This document shows positions 17,101-25,490 of a DNA stretch of 64,000 nt, in pieces. The first letter of the stretch is position 1, and the number at the start of each line of letters is the position of its first letter. The stretch is from Pseudomonas mandelii (GTDB taxonomy: Bacteria > Pseudomonadota > Gammaproteobacteria > Pseudomonadales > Pseudomonadaceae): positions 1 to 64,000 of the forward strand of contig NZ_JAMYDU010000025.1 of the NCBI RefSeq assembly GCF_024138395.1. Direction: 5' to 3'. The translations under genes and the position numbers were made by a program. The notes beneath the pieces are model-generated. The model was not told the origin of the DNA and ran no database searches. It saw only the letters and a list, made by a program, of their open reading frames with translations.

Positions 17101-18962
17101 CACTGGGCCTGTACCTGATCGGCCCCGTCTCCGGGCAGAAAGGTCCGCACGTCCTGTATGCGCCTTACCATGCAGGCTCGCCATTCACCGAATTCGACAA
17201 TGAGGCAAGCGTTGTCTCGGCGCTCAATACGCCGGGATCGTTACAGGAGCTGCTGATACGTCGCCTTCCAGCAAGCGAACAATCCGGGTTTCGCAGCTTG
17301 TTGGAGTCCACCGTCGGACAAGCGAGCGAAATCACCCTCGCCTCTAACCCCATCGGCGGCAACTTGCTGATCCGGTTGTTCAGTGACAACAGCCTCCTGC
17401 TGTCGCAAATGCTCGGCGCTCAGTCTGAAGTCGGCGGCCAGGCAGACTGGGAGGCAGCCAAAAACCTGTTCAGCTCCGGCATCCAGAGGATCTCGGGGCT
17501 GTTACCCGGCAAACTCGCTTATGGCCTGTTTCTGTGGCAAGCCTACAAAGACTTCAAGGACTCGGCCGAAGCGCTGCAGGACCACCACTGGAAACCGGCA
17601 TTGCAAGATTTTATTGCCGGTGCAGTGCAGATGGTGTCACTGGGCAAGTTGTCACTGGAAGAGTCAGTCAGCACTGCGCAGGCGACAACCGACACCCTCG
17701 CCGAACCGAAGGCCACGCCTGTGGCCGCGCCGCAATGGTCACAAGTGAAATCCACTGCACCGACGCGCACGTCACTGCAGTCTTTCGAAACCACCGCCGT
17801 CGAGCTGAAGGATTTGAAGAAGAACAGCGCTAATGGCACTTACCTGGAAGCGACCAGCAAACAAACCTATGCGCCCATCGCGGGCAAGGTATACCGCGTG
17901 ACCAAACCCGGGGCGATCTGGCAGATGATCAAAGACAAGAAAGAAGGCCCTGCGCTCCTGACTACCCCTGACAAGCAATTGGTGCTCGATCCGGACATCC
18001 ATACCGTCCACTATGGAAAAGCCCTGTCAAAAATGCACAATCAATTTGTGTCCAACCTCACGGTCAGAGAGGTCCTGAATGTCGAAGCCCAGGGAATGGA
18101 CGACATTCGGGCAAGACACCCGGAAAAAGCACGCATGATCGTGCAAGCCGTCGATCTGGCTCGCAACTACGCGTTTTACAGCCTGCATAACCTGGCGCAG
18201 CTAAAACACTCGAACCCAGGGACGCGGCTGGATACCTTTCTCAAGGCCTTTTTTGATGTTGGCAACATCGACGCCAGTACCCTCGAAAAAATCAAAAAGG
18301 TCATCGTTCCCATTTGCAAAGCGTTGGTAGATCCAAATGATGATTTGATGAATACCGATCGTTTTGTGGTCGGTTCAAACAAAAATGGACTCGACACTAC
18401 GATTGCATTTGTTGTGCATGAAGATGCACAGAAGCGTGTGCATTTCACGGAGAGGTTTTTTGATCCGCAACTCGATTTGTACAAGTCTTGTTTGACTGAG
18501 CCTTTCGACGTCGACGACCATGCCCGGGCCGCTACCCTGATTCATGAGTTCTCCCATGCTTTTTCAAAGACCGTGGATATTGCGTCGCTTGAATCAAGGC
18601 GTCCGTACACCGATCTCATCGCCACCGTCACCCGTTTCGGTGCGGAAACCAAACAGACGCAGGGGGATTTCCAGCGACAGGCACTGTCCCTGGACACCCC
18701 AAGGGAAGAATTGTTTGCGCGCTGGAACGATACATTGAAGTCATGGATCAGTCTGGACTCGGTTGCCGGGTTGGAGCATGTGGGTGAGGACATCCTCAAA
18801 ACAACGGGCTGCAAGACGATGGATGAAGCTCGTGACGCCTTCCGCAATCCACTGGATGCGAACCTGCGCATCGACACCATTTTGCACAACGCCGACTCAA
18901 TCGCTCGGTTGATATGTGAAATGGGGCGACAGCTGGATCCGGTACCCGTCACGACTCCTTGA
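14112..18962 (+). CDS. Large repeat-containing toxin/effector-like protein with C-terminal HExxH
   Basis: A 1616-residue protein without a signal peptide. I recognise the style of the large Pseudomonas proteins annotated as dermonecrotic-toxin-domain (DUF6543) proteins, though this is not certain. Four spaced copies of a short unit, V-L-Y-x-P followed by G and then F/L-E, occur at about residues 95, 385, 657 and 1013 (ILYTPYAGIKKFD, FLYSPAQGLQVLE, VLWTPARGLEVFD, VLYAPYHAGSPFTEFD). A stretch around 1130-1180 is hydrophobic. The last 400 residues look like a separate domain with zinc-protease motif HEFSH at 1478-1482. It has no neighbour encoding immunity or a secretion system. Confidence 0.6.
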   Translation: MPIPVTPTVTPIVTPMFFPQALKSRGLWRKLGKTHGLTQKDFEWFSHLQLASQTLRGKEKPPMLAEKILLKTNDLDPVPLAGSFVLSATPDDNGVILYTPYAGIKKFDSRATLTEQLNSQLKSATEDDDLLAFMSLFQRKTLVDAADIKVSFQTIEGEVFEDQSSTITAHQQKNDQAMLDELKALPTLTALLNAVLNGLLKSAFPGLDQRQTQVSFYFTAVADEQNKESPPARRWINTMSLSDAVLFYYRNQRWPSGQSHEFSHPKKPPASTDQQHWETAVATASRKLISLLSGQMKDYWDAGSADGASRREFFSKAIAQKAQAELLLKREAEIITPEQSQDLHSLIKPTSRTYETLTVETVRLWEYKANYVELAGSLMISGSNAFLYSPAQGLQVLEDYKDLKDTLLSKFSAASHEDELYGLLSLEERQRFIGFDQPNVSGEVISGSIFNKLFGAIITKQQQNMEYALQIFRHSDGIVDINALFDKALDIRSMISEHLLTLDAQGRWSTRPVLSGNQQPSMVLADTARVFVKTFSDIKALISADFASQPLTLSALQRVYLENMKPRLAHALSIGIRGEASLRLLNAALGDTERAIVDTVLNPDQPDRKSRRSLKGFRPDAYSLTLECSGQTNILPLANCLLLTERGGLDPQQSGRTVLWTPARGLEVFDTVSRAKQELERRLLDPHKRLALLENLSPVKRTYHQRYSLGALRLIEGHVLQQLSQSSIDHFLGHCDHLRTLKLDDAKQTKALQALTKTVVDTNLRRATSIAQAITLQQSLPAWLAMAPVEEQQLHIELLEQYRNSVDDDKDYLQGLKTLKSYVHDTLASLLGKRFLGTLPDPDDIEITPNLTLAGPARSLTEFALNHVNVAQGTGFKIASKTPQSLPKGLDQSAVRQLLLSLNIQKTYAKLVADSLSNKSADADIRRLRFIRQLPWQLMQHAHAQKLQQRISDSGFDLIRQVMDMPDAIARAAVNGAHAIVRPLELIKTSGAAAVKTLGLYLIGPVSGQKGPHVLYAPYHAGSPFTEFDNEASVVSALNTPGSLQELLIRRLPASEQSGFRSLLESTVGQASEITLASNPIGGNLLIRLFSDNSLLLSQMLGAQSEVGGQADWEAAKNLFSSGIQRISGLLPGKLAYGLFLWQAYKDFKDSAEALQDHHWKPALQDFIAGAVQMVSLGKLSLEESVSTAQATTDTLAEPKATPVAAPQWSQVKSTAPTRTSLQSFETTAVELKDLKKNSANGTYLEATSKQTYAPIAGKVYRVTKPGAIWQMIKDKKEGPALLTTPDKQLVLDPDIHTVHYGKALSKMHNQFVSNLTVREVLNVEAQGMDDIRARHPEKARMIVQAVDLARNYAFYSLHNLAQLKHSNPGTRLDTFLKAFFDVGNIDASTLEKIKKVIVPICKALVDPNDDLMNTDRFVVGSNKNGLDTTIAFVVHEDAQKRVHFTERFFDPQLDLYKSCLTEPFDVDDHARAATLIHEFSHAFSKTVDIASLESRRPYTDLIATVTRFGAETKQTQGDFQRQALSLDTPREELFARWNDTLKSWISLDSVAGLEHVGEDILKTTGCKTMDEARDAFRNPLDANLRIDTILHNADSIARLICEMGRQLDPVPVTTP

Positions 18963-19057
18963 TTTGAACCGCAGATAAGCAATTTCAGCCGCAACACATT
19001 CTGATTCCACCCTGCTGATCTTGACCATTTTTTCACTCCATTTATGGATACTGCCCC

Positions 19058-19083
19058 CCGACACCTGTTTTAAGGGTGTCCGG
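19058..19083. other. Imperfect hairpin downstream of the toxin-like gene
   Basis: CCGACACC and GGTGTCCGG form a stem around a nine-base loop. No T run follows, so it is a doubtful terminator; it could also be an operator for the FecR gene 100 bases downstream. Confidence 0.3.
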
Positions 19084-19179
19084 GTGAAAAATAAGTCGTA
19101 CTTTGATGGGCAATTGCCATGACGGTTGTTCTCGCAGACTTCCCCTCAAGGTTAGAATGCAGGAAATCAGGATGAGTCA

Positions 19180-20181
19180 ATGACCGACCACTCTCTCTCG
19201 CAAGCTCAATACGACGCCATCACCGATGCCGCTGCGCACTGGTGCATGCGTTTGCATGCCATCGACTGCACGGCCGAAGAGCGTCAGGCATTCGAGCAGT
19301 GGCGTGATACCCATCCTCTGCACGCCTTCGAGTACGAAGCCATGCTGGAGATCTGGGAGGTGGCGGGCGACTTGCCTCGTCCCGAATCTCCAGCGACAGC
19401 TGTTCGCGGCAAATCGGCAATGCCTTGGCGCACTTTCGGCATTGCCGCCACCGTCTGCGCCTTGGCGCTGCCGCTGGCGGCCTATACCGGATGGAACCTG
19501 GGTTGGCTGCCCAATGCCTATCAGCATTTCGAGGCGACTGACAATGCTCGTCAGGTGACGCTGAGCGATGGCAGCCAAGTGGAGCTGAACCTTGGCAGTG
19601 AACTGACCTTCAGCAATTACAAGGATCAGCGTCGTGTCACGTTGAAAAAAGGTGAAGCCTTTTTCAACGTCAGTCATGACCTGCAGCATCCGTTCATCGT
19701 CAGGGCCGCTGATGGCAGGATTCGCGTCACCGGAACCCAATTCAACGTCTGGATGTATGAAGACCAGGTACGCGTGAACCTGATCGAAGGTTCCGTACTG
19801 GTGACCAGCAACGGTGCGCTGCCGGGCGAAGGTTCACATCTCGAACCTGCCATGCAGGCACGTTACCGACATGGTGACTTCACGCCGCAAATCAGCCAGA
19901 CCTCTGCCAACGACCATTCGCTGGCGTGGCGCAGCGGCAAACTGGTGCTCGATGATTTGACGCTGACCGATGCCCTGCCCTTGATCAATCGTTACCTGAA
20001 CAAGCCAGTCATGATCGCCGACCACAGCACCGGCTCGATTCGCCTCGGCGGTATCTACAACATCAAAGAGCTCAATAACCTGGTGGCTTCGTTGCCCAAG
20101 GTGCTGCCGGTCTACCTGACCCGCAACAAGGACGGCAATCCGGTCCTCAATTCGATCCCGCAACAAACCCCAAAAAGCTGA
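19180..20181 (+). CDS. FecR-family anti-sigma/sigma-regulator protein
   Basis: A 333-residue FecR-type cell-surface-signalling regulator. It has an N-terminal DUF4880 region (AAAHWCMRLHAIDCTAEERQAFEQW), a membrane segment at about residues 85-107 (FGIAATVCALALPLAAYTGW), then the periplasmic FecR domain (RQVTLSDGSQVELNLGSELTF, GEAFFNVSHD, FIVRAADGRIRVTGTQFNV) and a short secretin-like C-terminus. Family members hold an ECF sigma factor and release it when a TonB receptor binds its siderophore. No sigma factor or receptor gene is adjacent. Its closeness to pvdQ suggests an FpvR-like role in pyoverdine signalling, as an inference. Confidence 0.85.
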   Translation: MTDHSLSQAQYDAITDAAAHWCMRLHAIDCTAEERQAFEQWRDTHPLHAFEYEAMLEIWEVAGDLPRPESPATAVRGKSAMPWRTFGIAATVCALALPLAAYTGWNLGWLPNAYQHFEATDNARQVTLSDGSQVELNLGSELTFSNYKDQRRVTLKKGEAFFNVSHDLQHPFIVRAADGRIRVTGTQFNVWMYEDQVRVNLIEGSVLVTSNGALPGEGSHLEPAMQARYRHGDFTPQISQTSANDHSLAWRSGKLVLDDLTLTDALPLINRYLNKPVMIADHSTGSIRLGGIYNIKELNNLVASLPKVLPVYLTRNKDGNPVLNSIPQQTPKS

Positions 20182-20220
20182 AGGCCGCCACCCTTGCGGG
20201 GTGCGGCCTTCAGGTTTTTT
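20180..20220 (+). terminator. Rho-independent terminator after the FecR gene
   Basis: GAAGGCCGC...GCGGCCTTC stem with a TTGC loop starting at the FecR stop codon, followed by AGGTTTTTT. Confidence 0.9.
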
Positions 20221-20235
20221 CAAACGCCGTCACGA

Positions 20236-22581
20236 CTATTGCACGGCGATCTTCCCGGCTTTTTCATCCCGCTCGCGAATCGTCTGAGCCTGGTACTGCG
20301 GATCGGACATGATCTGCTGCTCGGTGAACGGCAATACACTCAACTGCTTCTTCGAAAAGGCCAGTGTCTGGTCCCGGGAATACTTCGACGCCGGGTCACT
20401 GGACAACGAGAATGCCAGTAAGCCCTGAGCCTGCGGCCCCTTGTCATCGAACGTCACTACCTGCAAATAACTGGTGCCACTGACAACTTCGCGCTTACCG
20501 TCGGTTCTCGGCACGCTTTGGATCGCGTTATACACACCCAGCGTGCCCGGCCCGCCATGGATTGGCGTTTGCTGCCCGCCACTGCTCACTATCTGAATAT
20601 CGCCCCAGCGGCTATCGGCTTTCAGGCCAAGGATTTTTACCTGTTCGACCGAGGCCAGCATCGCCGCCCGAACCGCTTTGGCGACATCTGGCCGTTCAAT
20701 TGCCAGGCCACGCGGTGTGTGTTGCGGATCCTTCGGATCGAACGCCACACGCCAGATATCAGGAACTTGCTGTAACGGCACCATGACATTCTGAAAATGC
20801 ACAAAGCCCAATCCACTGTCCAGATTCACCCGGCGATCCCAGGCCTTGAGGCTGGCACACAACGGCGTAAGCGTCGGCGCATCGGTGCCGAGATCCTCGG
20901 CACAAAATTGCAGCAGGTCCGGCATCACTTGGGCTGCCTGATACACCTGATCGTCCATCACCATGCGTTGCAGATCGGCCGCAGCGATAGGGCCGGCCTT
21001 GCTCAAGGTGCCCAGACGCTCCAGTGCGAAGCGCGAACGCAGCCCCAATGGCTGACCGTCCTGACTGATCAACGGCGAGAAACCGGTGAGCGGTTGCGCC
21101 GGGTTGGCCATCCAGGCCGAATCATTGGAGTGCTGCACAAAGTCTTTGCGCAACAGTTGCGGCAACTTGTCGGCGGCATAAATACCTGTTTGCGCAGCGT
21201 GCGGGTCGATGTCCCAGGCGCAGGCGCTGTTGGAGCCGTCAAGCAGGATCATCTGTAATCCGGCCCGCGGATCGCTGCACTTGGCCAGCTTGTCGGCATT
21301 GACGTTCGGCACCACCGACAGGTTCATGTAAAGCGTCTGCCCCTGATCGTCCACCGCCAGGGTATTGACCCACGGAATCCCCTGAATCTTGTGCACCGAT
21401 GCCTGCAAATCCTTGAGGCTGGCGGCACGGTTCATCGCATACCACTGTTGCAAGACCCGGTCGTTTTCCAGGTTGGCATCGCGCAGGCTGTAGGCGAACT
21501 GGTTGTCCCAGTCGAGTTTCCCCGGCCATTGCACAATCGGGCCAAATTGCGAGCTGTAGACCACATGGGAAATCTGCCGGGTCTGGCCATCGGCTTGCTT
21601 CACATTCACCGCCAGCGTCTGCTTGTTCATCGGCAAGGACTTGCCATCCAGCAGGTAACGGGTCGGATCCTTGGGATCGAGTTGCAGACGGTATAGCGTG
21701 AAGTGCTTGGACGAGTCCACCGTGTGGGTCCACGCCAAGTGCTGGTTGAATCCAATATTGATCATGGGCAGACCAGGCAACGCGGCGCCCATCACATCCA
21801 GTTTGCCGGGAATGGTCAGGTGCATCTGATAGAAACGCATCCCACCGACCCAAGGAAAGTGCGGATTGGCCAGCAACATCCCGCGGCCGTTGAACGAACG
21901 CTCGCTGCCAACCGCCACGGCATTGCTGCCGCGATCCAGAGCGAAACGTTGCACGCGCGAGGCCGCCAGCTGGAAAGACGCCGATTCATCCGCCACATGC
22001 GCAACGGTTTTCGGCGGAGTAGCGCCGGCCAATGCTTCGGCAAACTGCCCCACGCCGCCTTCGACCAACAGACGACGGGTCAACTTGACCAAGTCCTGCG
22101 CAGTAATCGCGCGCACCCATTCTCCCTGGCATTGCTGCGGCAAACCCTGCGCCCGACGCTCCGTCAGCGAACGGTTGTAACCCGCCACATAACCTTTGAT
22201 GAGTTCACGGACTTCAGGCGTTTGCGCCTGCCAGAAAGCGGCGACTGTCTGCGGGGTATTCAGCCAGTTGAAAAACAGATCGCTGGCCAGGTTCCCGCGC
22301 TCTTCGACCGTAAACTGCTCCGGGCCGAAATACCGGGAACGCTCGCCATTGACGGTGACGATCTCATTGGCCAGCAAGCACAGATTGTCCTGAGCATAGG
22401 CATAGCCAATGCCATAGCCGAGGCCGCGCTCGTTGTCGGCACGAATATGCGGCACGCCGAAACTGGTTCGACGAATCTCGGCCGTCGCCTGCTCTGGCTG
22501 GCTGCGTGCGTTTGCCGCAAGACTCAGCCCCAGAAACACACCCGCAAGGCTCAACCTGGTTAACTGCCCGGAAATAATCAC
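20236..22581 (-). CDS. pvdQ: PvdQ-type N-terminal-nucleophile acylase (pyoverdine maturation)
   Basis: A 781-residue penicillin-acylase-family enzyme. In Pseudomonas PvdQ removes the fatty acyl chain from the pyoverdine precursor in the periplasm and can also cleave long-chain acyl-homoserine lactones. It has a signal peptide (about 1-25), an alpha chain with GVPHIRADNERGLGYGIGYAYAQDN, and the autoproteolysis site at Gly218-Ser219 in LDRGSNAVAVG, Ser219 being the nucleophile. GMLLANPHFPWVGGMRFYQMH and HLAWTHTVDSSKHFTLYR closely match P. aeruginosa PvdQ. The start is a GTG with AGGAG upstream. It is convergent with the FecR gene; no other pyoverdine genes are in the window. Confidence 0.93.
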   Translation of the reverse strand: MIISGQLTRLSLAGVFLGLSLAANARSQPEQATAEIRRTSFGVPHIRADNERGLGYGIGYAYAQDNLCLLANEIVTVNGERSRYFGPEQFTVEERGNLASDLFFNWLNTPQTVAAFWQAQTPEVRELIKGYVAGYNRSLTERRAQGLPQQCQGEWVRAITAQDLVKLTRRLLVEGGVGQFAEALAGATPPKTVAHVADESASFQLAASRVQRFALDRGSNAVAVGSERSFNGRGMLLANPHFPWVGGMRFYQMHLTIPGKLDVMGAALPGLPMINIGFNQHLAWTHTVDSSKHFTLYRLQLDPKDPTRYLLDGKSLPMNKQTLAVNVKQADGQTRQISHVVYSSQFGPIVQWPGKLDWDNQFAYSLRDANLENDRVLQQWYAMNRAASLKDLQASVHKIQGIPWVNTLAVDDQGQTLYMNLSVVPNVNADKLAKCSDPRAGLQMILLDGSNSACAWDIDPHAAQTGIYAADKLPQLLRKDFVQHSNDSAWMANPAQPLTGFSPLISQDGQPLGLRSRFALERLGTLSKAGPIAAADLQRMVMDDQVYQAAQVMPDLLQFCAEDLGTDAPTLTPLCASLKAWDRRVNLDSGLGFVHFQNVMVPLQQVPDIWRVAFDPKDPQHTPRGLAIERPDVAKAVRAAMLASVEQVKILGLKADSRWGDIQIVSSGGQQTPIHGGPGTLGVYNAIQSVPRTDGKREVVSGTSYLQVVTFDDKGPQAQGLLAFSLSSDPASKYSRDQTLAFSKKQLSVLPFTEQQIMSDPQYQAQTIRERDEKAGKIAVQ

Positions 22582-23044
22582 GCTCGCTCCTGATCGAAAA
22601 GACGTATGACACGCAATGCGCCTAATGCCAGTCAGTTAAGCCGTGCGATCCGTAGCAGCTGCCGAGCTCGCGAGGCTGCGTTCGGCTGCGTAGCAGTCGT
22701 GAATTCGGCGGACGCGGTCTGCCTGACCCATTGCAATTTCTGATTTTGCGACTGCTTCGCAGCCGAACGCAGCCTCGCGAGCTCGGCAGCTGCTACAAAG
22801 AGGTGCGTCGCGGCTGAAATTGCTTAACTGACTGACATTACGCAATGCGCCTCCCCTTAAAACGAAGCAAACAGCAAAAATTTAAGCCTTTGAGGGTATC
22901 CCCGCGCCCGGCTCACGGGCCGCTGACGCAACGGCGACAAATTTTCTACATGCGGGTCTTCATTATTTGCCTGGCTCGTTCGTCTTATTGATTGAGAGCA
23001 CCCATCACATTTTTCCGGATCAGGCTCTGAAAAGGAGTTTTTGC
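22582..23044. other. Intergenic region with a REPIN
   Basis: 463 bases without a credible gene. It holds the pvdQ promoter, the REPIN at 22652-22796 and, in its right part, the promoter of the Fur-like gene. No clear Fur box or PvdS/iron-starvation promoter could be identified by eye. Confidence 0.5.
22652..22796. repeat. REPIN, 'gctgcgttcggctgcg' type
   Basis: Inverted arms 22652-22700 and about 22748-22796, same element as at 2501, 45351 and 60298, with GCTCGCGAGGCTGCGTTCGG at the core. Confidence 0.85.
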
Positions 23045-23446
23045 ATGTACGACTCGCAACTGCCAACGGACGGTAGCCATGCACCAAAGGCCAGCACTCT
23101 GGGCTCCGGCGCTTTCAATCAACCAGCCGAACGCCACGGTAACGAACGGATCAGGTTTCTGCTCAAGAGCTTTGGCCTGCGAACCAGTCTGATTCGCCTG
23201 AAAGTCATCGACGCCTTGCTGACCGCCGCCCAAAGCGACCGCAGCCTGGGAGTGCGTGGCGTGCACAGCCACTTGCTGGACCTGGACATTCCCCTGTCCT
23301 TTCTCAGTGTCCGTGAAGTGTTGAAACGCTTGTGCGGCGAAGGCGTGATCACCCTCAATCCGGACAAAAGCTACAGCCTGCATCCACAGGCTGCCGCTGT
23401 CCTTTATAGCGAGCAATCCGGCCAGGGGGCGTCGCTCAAGGCTTGA
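23045..23446 (+). CDS. Short Fur-like winged-helix protein lacking the metal-binding domain
   Basis: A 133-residue protein. Residues about 38-118 resemble the Fur-family DNA-binding half: RIRFLLKSFGLRTSLIRLKVIDAL corresponds to the Fur 'LKxxGLRxTxxRLxVL' opening, followed by a helix-turn-helix (VREVLKRLCGEGVITLNPD) and a wing. The C-terminal dimerisation and metal-binding domain with its HxH and Cys motifs is absent. Pseudomonas genomes carry such proteins labelled as Fe/Zn uptake regulators; whether they bind metal is doubtful from this sequence. AAAAGGAG precedes ATG 23045. It overlaps the convergent membrane-protein gene by 11 bases. Confidence 0.7.
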   Translation: MYDSQLPTDGSHAPKASTLGSGAFNQPAERHGNERIRFLLKSFGLRTSLIRLKVIDALLTAAQSDRSLGVRGVHSHLLDLDIPLSFLSVREVLKRLCGEGVITLNPDKSYSLHPQAAAVLYSEQSGQGASLKA

Positions 23447-23624
23447 CCTTGCGACGCATCACGCCATTGATCACCACCACAAGCACCGCCACGCCAATGG
23501 CGATGTACTGGAACAACTGCTCTGTGATGATCCCTGCGTTTTGCAGCCAGGAAAGGCCGAACATGATCCCCAGCACCACCAGGGAAATCAGAATCGAGTA
23601 TTTCAAACGTTGCGACTGGGTCAT
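23436..23624 (-). CDS. Small two-helix inner-membrane protein
   Basis: A 62-residue protein with two membrane helices (YSILISLVVLGIMFGLSWL and FQYIAIGVAVLVVVINGVM) and a basic C-terminus RRKVKP. No family recognised. The start at ATG 23624 has AGGA seven bases upstream; the frame is open six codons further without support. Confidence 0.7.
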   Translation of the reverse strand: MTQSQRLKYSILISLVVLGIMFGLSWLQNAGIITEQLFQYIAIGVAVLVVVINGVMRRKVKP

Positions 23625-23783
23625 TGCGGGTTCCTGAACCAAAAAAAATATATCCGGTTTGTATCCGATTGCATGCCAAGCCCCTACCGTTCTGCGGGAA
23701 TGAGGGGCTGCAAACAGGGTCTCATGTTACAGCCGATGAAGAGTTTTGACTTCATTGCGGCGATAACCCATGAGGATTTCAAA

Positions 23784-23918
23784 ATGTTCCGTCGAATCAC
23801 ACGGCTGATTCCCCTGCTCGCTCTCCTGCCCCTGAGTGGCTGCATCGTTTTTCCCCACGGCGGCTGGCATGACGGCCACAATTACGACCGTGGCGGACCT
23901 GGCTATTATCAACATTGA
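23784..23918 (+). CDS. Very small lipoprotein (44 residues)
   Basis: MFRRITRLIPLLALLPLSGC is a complete lipoprotein signal peptide with lipobox LSGC, and the mature part is a short Gly/His/Tyr-rich tail (FPHGGWHDGHNYDRGGPGYY). GAGG lies nine bases before the ATG. Histidine-rich small lipoproteins of this kind are common in Pseudomonas and their function is unknown; metal binding is a guess. A terminator follows at 23998. Confidence 0.7.
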   Translation: MFRRITRLIPLLALLPLSGCIVFPHGGWHDGHNYDRGGPGYYQH

Positions 23919-23997
23919 TAATTTGAATGACTGACGTAAACAACGCCTATTCAGCCGTTCACTTGTAAGAAAACAACCGATCTCTGCTCCACTGAAG

Positions 23998-24025
23998 AAA
24001 TGCCCGCTCTCTAGCGGGCATTTTT
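23998..24025 (+). terminator. Rho-independent terminator
   Basis: Stem TGCCCGCT/AGCGGGCA with loop CTCT followed by TTTTT. It separates the small-gene block from the biosynthetic operon. Confidence 0.9.
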
Positions 24026-24226
24026 CGTACATGACTATTCTCATCCGTCTGTCAGTTTAATCCACCGTAATTATTGCTTTTCGACTTCCTCCCCCAACTC
24101 GAAATATAGCGAAAACCATTGAAGCTTTAAGTCTCAATCATGCATTTGAGCTGTTCGCTATCGATGTCTATTCTCGATACATCACAAATAAATCAATCCT
24201 CAAACCACGAGTAAAACAGGGATGTC
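24026..24226 (+). promoter_or_regulatory. AT-rich leader of biosynthetic operon A
   Basis: 201 bases with no gene and clearly more A+T than the flanks, between a terminator and the first gene of the operon. It must carry the operon promoter. I could not settle on exact -35 and -10 boxes. AGGGA lies six bases before the first ATG. Confidence 0.5.
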
Positions 24227-25468
24227 ATGTTCAAACCTTTAATCAATATCAGCCCTCATCATTTGTTTGGTTTTTGCCTTGCGATTACTCTTTTCGAACT
24301 GCTGACTTATATGGGCAGCGATATGATCATGCCCGCCATGTTGACTGTAACTCGTCAACTGGATGCCAGTCCGAGCCACGTTCCTTATGCCTTCAACCTT
24401 TACTTGATTGGCGGCATTCTTCTGCAATGGCTTATCGGTCCGCTGTCCGATCATTTCGGTCGTCGCAGGATGCTGCTCATCGGCTGCGCGCTATTCGCTC
24501 TAGCCTGTGCCGCGGCGTTTTACGTGCAGAGCATCCTTGTTTTCAATGCTTTGCGCCTGATTCAAGGCATGGGATTGGGATTTGTCATCGCGGTCAGTTA
24601 TCCAGCCCTGCAAGAAGTCTTCTGTGAAGCCGACGCAGTCAAGATCATGGCATTGCTGGGGAACGTTGCACTGCTCTCCCCGCTGTTGGGTCCATTGCTC
24701 GGCAGCCTGATGCTGGAGTGGCTCTCTTGGCGGGAGCTGTTTTTACTGTTGGGTGTCGGCGGCGCGATGGTCTGGCTGGGGCTGTATTGGTTCATGCCGG
24801 AAACCGTGGACACCTTGCGCCAGGACGGGCAACGGCTGGCTGCCGTGCCCTTTGAATGGGGCGGCACGGTACGCCGCTACGCTGCTTTGCTCACCAACAC
24901 GCAATTCCTGCGCGCCACCATCGCCTTGGGCCTGATGAGTCTGCCGTTGATTGCCTGGATCGGGCTCGCGCCACTCTTGCTGATCCAGAACCAGGGACTT
25001 TCCACTTTGCAGTACGGCCTATGGCAGATCCCGGTATTTGCGGCAGTCATTCTCGGTAATTTGATACTCAACCAGTTGATTGCCAACACTGAATTGCCTC
25101 AACTGATTCGATACGCGCTCTGGCCATTTTGCGGCGGGCTCATCGCATTGGCCGTCATCACTTTCACCGGTGCTTCTACGCTCCTGTTGATCAGTTGCCT
25201 GTCGCTTTACGCCATTGGCCTGGGCATGAGCAACGCTGCGCTGTACCGGCTTGCGCTGTTTTCCAGCGATGACAGTAAAGGGCTGGTTTCAGCCGCGATC
25301 GGCATGATCTCCATCGCTGTCATGGGTGGGGGCGGCTCGATTATCGCTGCGTTGGGCGCCGGTGACAGTCTTGAGGCCTTCGCTCTGATGGTCGGTCTCA
25401 TGGGCCTTTTGTGCCTGGTGCCCCTGAGACCATTTCTGCGCCGTTCTCACATCCCGCTTACGGTCTGA
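24227..25468 (+). CDS. MdfA-like major facilitator superfamily multidrug/product exporter
   Basis: A 413-residue 12-helix MFS transporter, a drug:proton antiporter of the DHA1 family. It follows E. coli MdfA along its length: LFELLTYMGSDMIMPAML (containing the membrane-embedded acidic pair equivalent to Glu26 and Asp34), GGILLQWLIGPLSDHFGRRRML (motif A), MALLGNVALLSPLLGPLLGSL (motif C region) and IALGLMSLPLIAWIGLAPLLL. As first gene of an operon of acid-activating and reducing enzymes it probably exports the product or gives self-protection. It is 22 bases upstream of the LuxE-like gene. Confidence 0.88.
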   Translation: MFKPLINISPHHLFGFCLAITLFELLTYMGSDMIMPAMLTVTRQLDASPSHVPYAFNLYLIGGILLQWLIGPLSDHFGRRRMLLIGCALFALACAAAFYVQSILVFNALRLIQGMGLGFVIAVSYPALQEVFCEADAVKIMALLGNVALLSPLLGPLLGSLMLEWLSWRELFLLLGVGGAMVWLGLYWFMPETVDTLRQDGQRLAAVPFEWGGTVRRYAALLTNTQFLRATIALGLMSLPLIAWIGLAPLLLIQNQGLSTLQYGLWQIPVFAAVILGNLILNQLIANTELPQLIRYALWPFCGGLIALAVITFTGASTLLLISCLSLYAIGLGMSNAALYRLALFSSDDSKGLVSAAIGMISIAVMGGGGSIIAALGAGDSLEAFALMVGLMGLLCLVPLRPFLRRSHIPLTV

Positions 25469-25490
25469 CACCAAATCAGTAGGTCTTTTG

